The notes under the pieces are model-generated. The model saw nothing but the letters and a program-made list of their open reading frames with translations, ran no database searches and had not been told where the DNA came from. Of a DNA stretch of 64,000 bases, positions 55,334 to 64,000 are shown piece by piece. The position numbers and the translations under genes are program-made. The stretch is taken from the NCBI GenBank assembly GCA_963921825.1, contig OY997591.1:18719515-18783514 (forward strand), in the 5' to 3' direction. Origin of the DNA: Erodium maritimum (lineage: Eukaryota; Streptophyta; Magnoliopsida; Geraniales; Geraniaceae). How positions within the stretch are numbered: the first letter of the stretch is position 1; the number at the start of each line of letters is the position of its first letter.

Positions 55334-57830
55334 TGTAAAGACCGCCTCAGTTAAAAGAATTAATATTTAAATTATCAAATTGGAACATCATTGGTTGGGA
55401 AACGGGTTGAATTTTGGGCTAGATTCAAAAAAAAGAAAAGAAAAGAATATGGGACATTGGGCTAAGCCAGACCAGGCCCAGCCTGCCAAGCCCAATTCGC
55501 TGAAGCCCAAGCCTATTTTCCCTAACCCTAGCTACAATGCCGATCTCTCTCACTCAGTTCACGCTTCCGGAGACGAGTCTCCTTCCTCTCGATCTCTCTC
55601 CCTCTTCTCTCTCTCTCTCTCCCTCGACACCTCACGCCGGCAACACTTTCCCTGGTCTCAAATCGAACCACCACGACACAAGAACGACACCGGAACACCG
55701 TCCCCACGCCCCCGTGTCAGAAACCGAACCACGCCTCCTCAATCCCTTCGTCATCGCCACTACCGTCGCCCCGTCCTCGTTTCGAGCCACGTCACACCGG
55801 CAACGGGAAATCCAGGGCAGGTGAGCAATCTTTCTGGCCCGACTCACCATCCCCGTCAATCATTTCCCAGAGAATCGCGCGCGCGTGAGCTCGAGGTAGC
55901 CGAGCTCGGTTGGAGAGACACGGCCGGAACTCCCGAGCTCCAGATCTACTGCTCCCACGCCATCAGATCTGGAACGGAGGAGCCCTGGACTCGAAACAAC
56001 GACCACCACTGTCCCTCCGAGCTCCCCTGACGCCGCCGCCGCCGTCGAGAACCAACCCTAGCCCCGTCTCTTCCCCATCCTCAGCTCACTGGAACCCTAT
56101 CCTCGCCCCGTCTCCGTTCCCAGCTCAGACCAGGACCGAGACACGGACTAGGCTTGGGCCAGGACCGGCACGGGCCTTGGGCCTCCAGACCATTTGGGCG
56201 TCGGGCCAAGCCAGACCAGGCCAAGCTAGGGCCCAATCCGAGTGCGGATCTGGGCTCAGGTTTGGTCGGGTCTGGACCTGGGTCTGGGTCGGGTCTGGAC
56301 TTGTGTCTGGGCCAGGTCTGGGTCGGGCTCGGGTTAGGTTCGGGTCTGGACTCGAATCCGGGTCAGATTTGGATCCGGTTTCCGGATCCTGGTCGGACTC
56401 GGGTCGGGACCGGGTTATCAGATTATAATTGTTTAATTAATTTAAATGATTTAAATTGGAGAATTTAAAGGACTAAATTGATAAAATAGAGGACTGATTC
56501 GAACTGTACCGGGACTGATGATCACCTTTACTTGTTAAAATCAGACTTTGACTTCGCCCGAGAAGACCGGAGGTAGGCCCGGACGTCAGTAGCTAGAAGA
56601 CGTAGCTGTTTATTCTTGAGGTAGGGAAAGTAGCGAATACCGGTTTAATTACGGAAAGTTACTAGTATGCATATTAGGTAATAATAATAACCGGAAAGGT
56701 CCTAGTTGGCATATAGGATGTGATTCACTAGAATAACCGCTTTCAATTACTAAATAACCAGACGAGTCATAGATCGCATGTAGGATGTGATTCACTAGTT
56801 TAGCCGCTTTCAATACTTGGGAAATTGTCGTGCTGGTAGAATGGCCATGTCGAGCCTTAGGGTTGCATGTTGATTGAAATGCACGATGCTTGTTGTAACC
56901 GCTGATTGAGAGTCATAATAAGATTTATTCGGTGTAGCTTGTTGTGACTATGTGTGGGCAAGTGTGTTGTGGTTGATGTGATGTGAATCCTTGGTTGTGA
57001 TATGATCGGGTGAATGATAGACCGATTTGTGTGTTATAGTGAGTTGGCCCGGTCGGTATACTGAGGTCAACTATAGCATTGTGATGTGTGTCATGCTCTT
57101 GATGTGTGTTCGAAGAGGAGGTGCGTCCGGTATGATACCTATACTGAGAGAGTATGTCGGTGTAGAGTATCGAGGCCAAGGATTGTGTGATCAGTACCCC
57201 GATGACTCGTGGTCCGGGAAGACGTCCGACCGAGGTGTGTGCCGGTCCAGTACGTATGTTGAGTAATGCCCGGGTCTGTGTGCTTGGAAGACATCTGACT
57301 GAGGGATTCTCGGTTGAGGATGTTACCCTGCGTCTCAGTGAGGGGAAGATATCAAGACTGATGTTGTGTGGTCCAGTACGATATAAGTGGCTGTGTGCAT
57401 TCGATGATGTTGGAATATGTGGTACGAAATCTGATGTTGGTTGACTTTGTGCGTTTTTTTAAGTATGACTATGGTCTTGTGAGAGTGATTAGTGACTGTT
57501 GACTTCCTGTGGGCGTGGTTATAGTTGTGCTTTTCTAGTATGCCATATTTGGACGGTTACTTGTGGTGGTGAACTGAGGTTCATAACCTTAACTACTTTT
57601 CCTACTGGGCGAAAGCTCACCCCCCTTATCTTGTTGTTTTTCAGGTGTTGAGCGGGATCAGTACTAGCAGGATTCTCGGAGCTTGGGTGCTGGCGAGGGT
57701 TTTGGCTAGTGTCTAATGACGTACTATGTTTTTGAACTAAACACTGCTTTTACTGTTTATTTAAGAGTTATTGACTCTTTTTATCGGATTTATGTATTAC
57801 AGATTATTGTTTTAAGCTTTATTTACTTTA

Positions 57831-58074
57831 TGTTGTAGATACACGTGCAAATGTTGAATGGCCACCACCTATGAAACAGATGGCATCCATGCATTCCTTT
57901 GTTGGTGACTAAGGTCTAATTGTTATGCCTATATATAATGTACCTGCATAAGAATGAATGTAATAAGAAATAGAAGAGAAGTGAAATGAATTAGAAAAGT
58001 GTTTTTATATTTTGTTAAAAGAAGTTCGATCGTTTAGTTTCGGTTCTGATCGTTTTGAGAAGTTTATCACAACA
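57831..58074 (+). repeat. Copia 5' LTR
   Basis: 244 bp, TGTTGTAGATAC to ATCACAACA, with a TATA-like TATATAA at about 57932. Confidence 0.93.
57932..57938 (+). promoter_or_regulatory. Copia LTR TATA box candidate
   Basis: TATATAA about 100 bases into the LTR, upstream of the presumed R region. The same site is in the 3' LTR at about 62053. Confidence 0.45.
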
Positions 58075-58162
58075 CGTTATCAGCACGACTCCGCTTCGTT
58101 GTAATTGTTATATTTTCTCAAATCGTTATTCAGTACGAACGCTCTGTTCTACTGCTCAGGAT

Positions 58163-59545
58163 ATGGACCCCAACTATGGGTCATGTATTTGCAGAAATGA
58201 TGGCGACTTATGTATTGTTGATTGCGCGTCGACGCACACAATCTTAAGAGATAAAAAATATTTTTCTAATCTAACCTTGGTTGAAGCGAATGTTAGCACA
58301 ATTATGGGTACTGAAAACTTAATAGAAGGCTCCGGAAGAGCTACCTTGATATTAGAAAATGGAACAAGGTTAAGTACCCATAATGCTTTATATGCAAGTA
58401 GATCCAGAAGAAATCTACTTTGCTTCAAAGATATTCGTAGCAACGGATATCATGTCGAGACCAGAAGTGAAAATGAGACTGAGTTTCTCTATATCACTTT
58501 TAATAAATGTGGTAAAAAGCGTGTACTTGAAAAATTACAGGTTCTATCATCAGGTTTGTATTATACAACCATAAGAACCGTTGAAACCTACGCAACAATG
58601 AACCAGAAGTTCATTAACCCAAATGCTTTTATGCTTTGGCACAATCGTCTTGGTCATCCGGGATCGACCATGATGCGTAGGATTGTTGAAAACTCATGTG
58701 GGCATTCATTAAAGGACCAGAAGATCCTAATGTCCAATGAGATATCATGTACAGCTTGTTCACAAGGAAAATTAGTGGTCCGACCATCGCAAACCAAGAT
58801 TAATATTGAAATGCCATCTTTCCTGCAAAGAATTCAGGGACATATATGTGGCCCTATACATCCAGCCAGTGGACCATTTAGTTATTTCATGGTCCTGATA
58901 GACGCATCCAGCAGATGGTCTCATATTTGCTTATTGTCAACGCGAAATGTTGCGTTTGCTAAATTACTGGCCCAAATCATTAAGCTGAGGGCACATTTCC
59001 CTGATTATCCCATTAAGTCTATTCGTCTTGATAATGCTGGTGAGTTCACATCAAAAGCTTTTGATGATTATTGCATGTCTTTAGGGATTGATATTGAACA
59101 TCCCGTTGCACATGTCCATACCCAAAATGGGTTAGCAGAACCGTTTATCAAACGTATACAGGTAATTGCACGTACATTACTAATGCAATCACAATTACCT
59201 ATTTCTGCTTGGGGACATGCTGTATTACATGCTGCATCTTTAATTCGCATAAGACCAAGTGCTTATCATCAATATTCTCCTGTACAACTTGTGTGTGGGA
59301 ACCAACCTAATATATCCCATTTGCGAACCTTTGATTGCGCAGTGCAAGTGCCGATCGCACCTACTCAACGCACAAAAATGGGACACCAACGTCGGTTGGG
59401 GATATATGTTGGTTTTGACTCACCGTCCATTATAAGGTATCTTGAACCTCGGACGGGTGATTTGTTTACTGAAGATTTGCAGATTGTCATTTTGATGAGA
59501 CAACATTTCCACCTCTATGTGAGAAAGATAAGCCTCCTGAAGTAA
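58163..59545 (+). pseudogene. Copia protease and integrase, frameshifted
   Basis: The frame is open from within the LTR (58055). The first plausible coding Met is at 58163, just before a protease block with VDCASTHTIL (about 58211). The integrase zinc finger has H...H (WHNRLGH) and C..C (SCTAC). In the core the second Asp (RLDNAGEF) and the Glu (GLAEPFIKR) are present. The first catalytic Asp, expected in the GDxxGP block, is a His (QGHICGPIHP, about 58841). Near 59475 a one-base loss shifts the frame, so this product ends at 59545 while the true continuation is in the next frame. Confidence 0.85.
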
Positions 59546-61689
59546 GGCATGAACTCTCTTATAAGCCTCTTAAAGTTAGGCATGAACTTTCATGGGAAGT
59601 GAGTTCGTTGTCTCATTTAGACCCACGCACGTCACAATGTGAAATAGAAGTACAAAGAATAATTCATTTGCAAAATGTTGCAAATCAAATGCCTGATGCA
59701 TTTGCAGACACGTCAAAGATGACAAGGTCTTATATAGATGCAATCAATGTACCAGCTAAAATTAAGGTCACTGGTGATACTGCAAAAGCAGCTATCGATT
59801 CCTCTAGTGCACGCCTGAAGCGTGGGAGACCAGTTGGATCAAAAGACATTGTTCCCCAGAAGCGGAAATGTCAGACGAATATAAGGGATAAGAAAGCGGT
59901 GGTTCCAGAAGAACCAGTCGATGAAAAAGCCTCATTACCAGAAGTAGTTCCAGAAGAACTACCAAAGTCGGTTCCAGAAGAACCAATCGGTCCAGAAGTA
60001 CCAGAAGACTCTAATACTCCTGAAGAGTTAAGAAATGAGAAAATTATTGTTGATGAGGTCTTTGCGTTCGCGGTGGCCAACGAGATCATAAATGAGTTTG
60101 ATTTCGAGCCCCGAAGCATCGACGAATGCCGTCACAGGGATGACTGGCCTATGTGGGAAGAAGCAATTCAGGCAGAATTGGCTTCATTGGCGAAACACCA
60201 AGTTTTTGGGCCTGTTTCCAAGACACCAGAAGATGTCAACCGTGTTGGTTACAGGTGGGTATTTGTAAGGAAACGAAATGAGAAAAATGAAGTCGCCCGG
60301 TATAAGGCTAGACTTGTGGCCCAAGGATTCTCTCAACGACCAGGAGTCGATTTTGATGAGACATATTCCCTAGTAATGGATATGATCAGTTTTAGATATT
60401 TGATCAGCCTATCAGTCTCTGAAGGACTTGATATGTGCATGATGGAAGTTGTGACAGCTTACCTGTATGGTAATTTGGACACTGATATCTATATGAAACT
60501 CCCCGATGGGTTGAGATTGCCTGAAGCAATGATAGATATCCCCAGAGATATGTGTTCAATAAAATTACAAAAATCTCTGTATGGACTAAAGCAATCTGGT
60601 AGGATGTGGTATCATCGCCTTAGCGAGTACCTTACCAGAGAAGGCTATAAAAATGATGTTATTTGTCCATGTGTGTTCATTAAGAAAACAACCTCCGGGT
60701 TTGTTATTATAGCAGTATACGTTGATGACATAAATCTGATTGGGACTCCAGAAGAGATCCTCAAAGCTTCAGATTATCTGAAACGAGAATTCGAAATGAA
60801 AGATTTGGGGAGGACTAGACACTGTCTCGGCCTGCAGCTCGAGCATTTGTCTGATGGTATTTTGATCCATCAATCAGCATATGTTGAAAAGCTTTTGAAG
60901 CGTTTTAGTATGGATAATGCTCACCCTCTCAGTACTCCAATGGTCGTCCGTTCGTTAGATCCCAGAAGAGATCCATTCCGTCCCAAGGAGCCAAATGAAG
61001 AGATACTTGGTCCTAAAGTACCATATCTCAATGCTATTGGGGGTTTGTTATATTTGGCACAATGTACGCGACCCGACATAGCGTTCGCAGTAAATGTACT
61101 TGCCAGGTTCAGTTCAGAACCCACTCGACGACATTGGAACGGTATAAAGCATGTACTTCGTTATCTGAGCGGGACTAGAGATTTGGGACTTATGTATTCT
61201 AAGTCCAGGGGGAGCGTCGGCCTGGTCGGATATGCAGATGCAGGCTATTTATCAGATCCTCACAAAGCTCGCTCCCAGACAGGCTATGTTTTCACCTGCA
61301 GTGAAACAACCATCTCCTGGCGCTCTACGAAGCAGACTTTGGTTGCGACTTCCTCAAACCACTCGGAGATTGTGGCGCTACATGAAGCTAGCCGAGAATG
61401 TGTTTTCCTACGATCCGTTTTGAAGCATGTGTTATGCTCAATCGGAATTCCTCCGCCAAGCTCTCCTTCCATCATATATGAAGACAATGCAGCTTGTATA
61501 GCTCAAGTCAGAGGAGGCTATATCAAAGGAGACAGAATCAAGCACATCTCTCCGAAGTTCTTTTATACTCATGAGCTCCAGAAGAGTAATGAGATAGATG
61601 TCAAGCAGATTCGGTCCTGCGAGAATCTTGCCGATTTATTTACTAAAGCCTTGCCGACTTATACCTTTGAGAAGCTGTCGTCTAAGTAA
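59480..61689 (+). pseudogene. Copia reverse transcriptase and RNase H
   Basis: After the frameshift the second frame is open to TAA at 61687-61689. It contains a proline/glutamate-rich linker with repeated VPEEP-type units (about 59900-60020), the reverse transcriptase (WVFVRKRNE, YKARLVAQGFSQRPGVDF) and the catalytic YVDD block (about 60718). RNase H has YADAGYLSD, the SEIVALHEA block and YEDNAA (61230-61490). In motif A the usual Asp before VxTAYLYG is Glu (MMEVVTAYLYG, about 60444), which would be expected to cripple polymerisation. The mutation load is at odds with the nearly identical LTRs. Confidence 0.87.
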
Positions 61690-61951
61690 GCAACCAAAGT
61701 AGCCTGCCTGAAGTCAGGGGGAGATAAATTTTGTGCGCTGCACTCTTTTTCCCTTATCTAAGTTTTGTCCCACAGGGTTTTCTTGGAAAGGTTTTTAACG
61801 AGGCAGCATCAAGCACAGCATGAAGCACGTTTTGCGTGTTGCACTCTTTTCCTTACAGGTTTTGTCCCACCGGGTTTTCCTGAGGAGGTTTTTAACGAGA
61901 CAACTTAAGGCGCATTTGATATATTCGTTAATGGTGGTGTCCAAGGGGGAG

Positions 61952-62195
61952 TGTTGTAGATACACGTGCAAATGTTGAATGGCCACCACCTATGAAACAG
62001 ATGACATCCATGCATTCCTTTGTTGGTGACTAAGGTCTAATTGTTATGCCTATATATAATGTACCTGCATAAGAATGAATGTAATAAGAAATAGAAGAGA
62101 AGTGAAATGAATTAGAAAAGTGTTTTTATATTTTGTTAAAAGAAGTTCGATCGTTTAGTTTCGGTTCTGATCGTTTTGAGAAGTTTATCACAACA
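61952..62195 (+). repeat. Copia 3' LTR
   Basis: 244 bp. It differs from the 5' LTR at one site (GATGACATCC instead of GATGGCATCC). Confidence 0.93.
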
Positions 62196-62277
62196 CTTTA
62201 TAGTTTGTTTTATTCATCTTCTTTTTAAGTTCACGTCTCGAGTCCGGTCAAAATCGGATTTGGGGCGTGACAGGTTT

Positions 62278-62466
62278 CCTCGCCAACAACAACCAAGGTC
62301 GGAGCCAAGGTCGGAGCCGACGGGACTGAAAAAGAAAGGCAGCGGTTAGGTTGAGGAAGTAGAAGCTAGAGAGCGTTTTTATCGATGAAAATAGTCAAAA
62401 TCGTATAACATAGTTCTTGTGATCGGAGAATGGCTTGGACTTGGATCCAATGATAATATGTTATTT
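62278..62466 (-). other. 5' leader of the element interrupted by the gypsy insertion
   Basis: Minus-strand TC-rich leader containing a duplicated GGTCGGAGCCAA unit at 62298-62320. It joins to 47139 at the GGTTT duplication. See 45689-47139. Confidence 0.35.
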
Positions 62467-62718
62467 TTAAGGAGCAACAAAAAAAGACCATATTAGTATT
62501 AGTATTTTAGGGTCATAAATGAATAAATACACAACAATAGATTTATTTTTTAATACGGATATACTAAAAATTAAGCATATTAAAATACTTTTAATTCGCT
62601 CACGTTTTTCGTGTTCCTCTCCCGAAAAAACAATAGACCCTACGATGTTTACTTCCTCTGCAACCACACCACCATTAGTCTCATAGCCATTTACACTACC
62701 AATGGCTTTCCATGCCAT
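62467..62718 (-). CDS. Hypothetical ORF, 83 codons
   Basis: Starts MAWKAIGSVNGYETNGGVVA and continues with an acidic middle, then a hydrophobic AT-rich end that looks like read-through of non-coding DNA. I do not recognise it. Only the first 45 residues or so have coding-like composition, so it may be a gene fragment. Confidence 0.2.
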   Translation of the reverse strand: MAWKAIGSVNGYETNGGVVAEEVNIVGSIVFSGEEHEKRERIKSILICLIFSISVLKNKSIVVYLFIYDPKILILIWSFFVAP

Positions 62719-62779
62719 GCCCTTGAGTGTTGGCCTGACCGTTCAACCACTCTTCCCTTCACGCGAGGTTATAAGTCCT

Positions 62780-64000
62780 CTTAAGCCATGACGCAAAAGA
62801 AAACCCAAAGTTGCTCAAACTGGCTCCACCTCCTCTCCACTGGCTCCTCCCCCGATCACCACCACTACAATCATGATGTTTCCCCCGGGCCTCACTATGT
62901 CAGCGCCTCTCTCCACCAAACCAAAACGGGGGTGACGTGTGAAAACCCTAGCCCTAACTTCCGTCCATAATAAACCTGAGATGGATCCTAACCCGCTTCT
63001 CCGAGATGATACTGAGTCTCTGATGGGTAGGGAATGGACATCACTGCATGTTTCACCTCCACTCCCCTCCCTCGTAATAGATCTGGGGGTTCCAGTATAC
63101 CAGGCAAGGGTATGGTGGTCCGTTCAAGGGATGTTTCTCCGATCCTAGTTGACACGCCGACCCTGTTTGTCCTGGTGCCCATGTTCTTGGTGAGTTCCCC
63201 CATGGCTAGCCTGCAGGAGAGCCTCTCTATCTGTTCTCTCTTGAGGAGGAGGACGACATGAAGGTGCTAGTCCTATTCAACCCGGCAGATCTAGTTATTT
63301 TGGCTCACCAAAGTTTTGGCATGCTAAGGAAACTATAAATCCCACGACCTCCCCGGAAGGAATTCATGTTTAGGATCATTATCAAGGCATGGGGTTGCTC
63401 GGCGTCGGGCTTGGTCGTCAAGGATGTAGAACTGGATGTTTTCGCCTTTAACTTTGAGTCTCAGGAAGCTCGGACATGGGTTCTTTGGAACGAGCCCTGG
63501 TGCTTTGATGATTACCCGTTATTTCTTTGGGACATCGACCCAATGGCTCGAGATCCTCCCATTTTTGACGTTTGGACCCATGCCAAAGGCTTACCACCAT
63601 TGGTACGGACAAAAACAACTAGGGAGACCATTGGGGCTACTCAGGGAGTTTGCGTGGACGTCCCTTGCGACCAGTGGGGTCTGTGTTGGGGGAGGGGAAG
63701 TAAAGGTACGATTATGGCACCCTCTGGAGCGCCATTAGAGAATTCCCGGATCTGATCCGGGTCACCCTGATCTATACTAAGCTACCCAATTTCCTTTTCA
63801 ATTGTGGAAGGATTTATTGTGGTGTCCGGGATTGCGATTTGGAAACGCCTATAATAACTCTCTTTGATGTCTCGTTGTTTGAGTTCAAGACAGACCACCA
63901 GGTAAAGAACTATGCTAAAAACTTGAAGATCAATGAGTCCCTAGTCATCCCACCGAAGTTTGCGGCTTTGACTCCGAACACGATACCTAAGGACCCCTTA
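62780..64000 (+). mobile_element. 5' part of a LINE, cut by the window end
   Basis: GC-rich 5' sequence with several short frames leads into a degraded ORF1 (see 63366-64000). ORF2 would lie beyond the window. The 5' boundary is not defined. Confidence 0.55.
63366..64000 (+). pseudogene. LINE ORF1: DUF4283 and zinc knuckle
   Basis: The first frame (63366-63755) carries a DUF4283 RNA-binding-like domain: FRIIIKAWG, then LDVFAFNFESQEARTWVLWN, then PWCFDDYPLFLWDIDP. This domain starts ORF1 of plant L1-type LINEs. A frameshift near 63700 is followed in another frame by a CCHC-like block (NFLFNCGRIYCGVRDC, about 63790-63835), the usual partner domain. The reading runs off the window. Confidence 0.7.

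Larger units (their letters stand above)
57831..62195 (+). mobile_element. Copia element, gag-less, in the gypsy 3' LTR
   Basis: Flanked by CTTTA at 57826-57830 and 62196-62200. The uninterrupted sequence is seen in the gypsy 5' LTR near 49605. It has 244-bp LTRs (57831-58074 and 61952-62195) that differ at one position, a primer region starting CGTTATCAGCACGAC after the 5' LTR, and a purine tract CCAAGGGGGAG (61941-61951). The internal part encodes protease to RNase H, but no Gag and no room for one. This is the youngest insertion dated in the window. Confidence 0.93.
47140..62272 (+). mobile_element. Chromodomain gypsy element (Tekay/Del-like) with nested copia
   Basis: Flanked by GGTTT at 47135-47139 and 62273-62277. 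Order: 5' LTR (47140-49684), tRNA-Met-type primer site, gag, protease, reverse transcriptase, RNase H, integrase, chromodomain, purine tract (55320-55333), 3' LTR (55334-62272) split by a copia element. Without the copia the element would be about 10.8 kb. All domains of an autonomous element are present but broken by about ten stops and several frameshifts. Confidence 0.92.
55334..62272 (+). repeat. 3' LTR of the gypsy element, split by copia
   Basis: LTR parts 55334-57830 and 62201-62272, about 2.57 kb once the copia and one CTTTA copy are removed. It aligns with the 5' LTR along its whole length with scattered substitutions and a few indels. Confidence 0.88.

Overview
This window is nuclear DNA of a flowering plant, probably a eudicot. 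Gypsy, copia, LINE, Harbinger and TRIM elements with plant-type motifs, TSDs (target-site duplications) and tRNA-primer sites make up most of it. The one convincing intact host gene is a single-exon plant-specific DUF761-type gene at 43259-43861 on the minus strand. No RNA gene, CRISPR array or prokaryotic-type operon was seen.

Layout. At 1-2670 lie an unknown transcript tail, a decayed minus-strand PIF/Harbinger transposase and an exon-like fragment resembling WBP11. At 2671-7543 a Harbinger element (TSD TAA) carries a solo gypsy LTR (4214-7142, TSD GGACC) inside its transposase gene. At 7647-8038 is a MITE. From 8647 to 12560 there are minus-strand relics of a gypsy element (split by a 682-bp TRIM at 8927-9608) and of a copia element. 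A second solo LTR sits at 12804-15717 (TSD AAAGG). At 15723-18609 are poorly recognised sequence and two DNA-transposon-like ends.

The largest unit is a LINE whose two ends share the 12-bp sequence TCAGATATTTAA (18610-18621 and 39058-39069). It has been filled by a tandem pair of Athila/Tat-like non-autonomous elements (18985-26036) and by a 9.4-kb minus-strand gypsy element (26048-35429, TSD CCGTC) with 3.2-3.4-kb LTRs. At 39224-43109 are two opposed copies of a small LINE-like family (one with a 14-bp TSD) and another LINE-like end, all next to the DUF761 gene. A truncated LINE follows at about 44080-45688.

At 47140-62272 a plus-strand chromodomain gypsy element (TSD GGTTT) lies in a minus-strand LINE-like non-coding element. 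Its 3' LTR is split by a young copia element (57831-62195, TSD CTTTA). The window ends in the 5' half of another LINE (ORF1).

The elements record at least three independent nests, each dated in relative order by its target-site duplications. The chromodomain gypsy families share a hairpin plus 3'-splice-site-like module near the LTR end, internal minisatellites, and in two cases an identical 16-bp palindrome. Nothing here is a clear new protein system. The most unusual items are the intact 395-aa ORF of the Athila/Tat-like element, the LTR palindrome arrays, and a copia copy with near-identical LTRs but lost catalytic residues.
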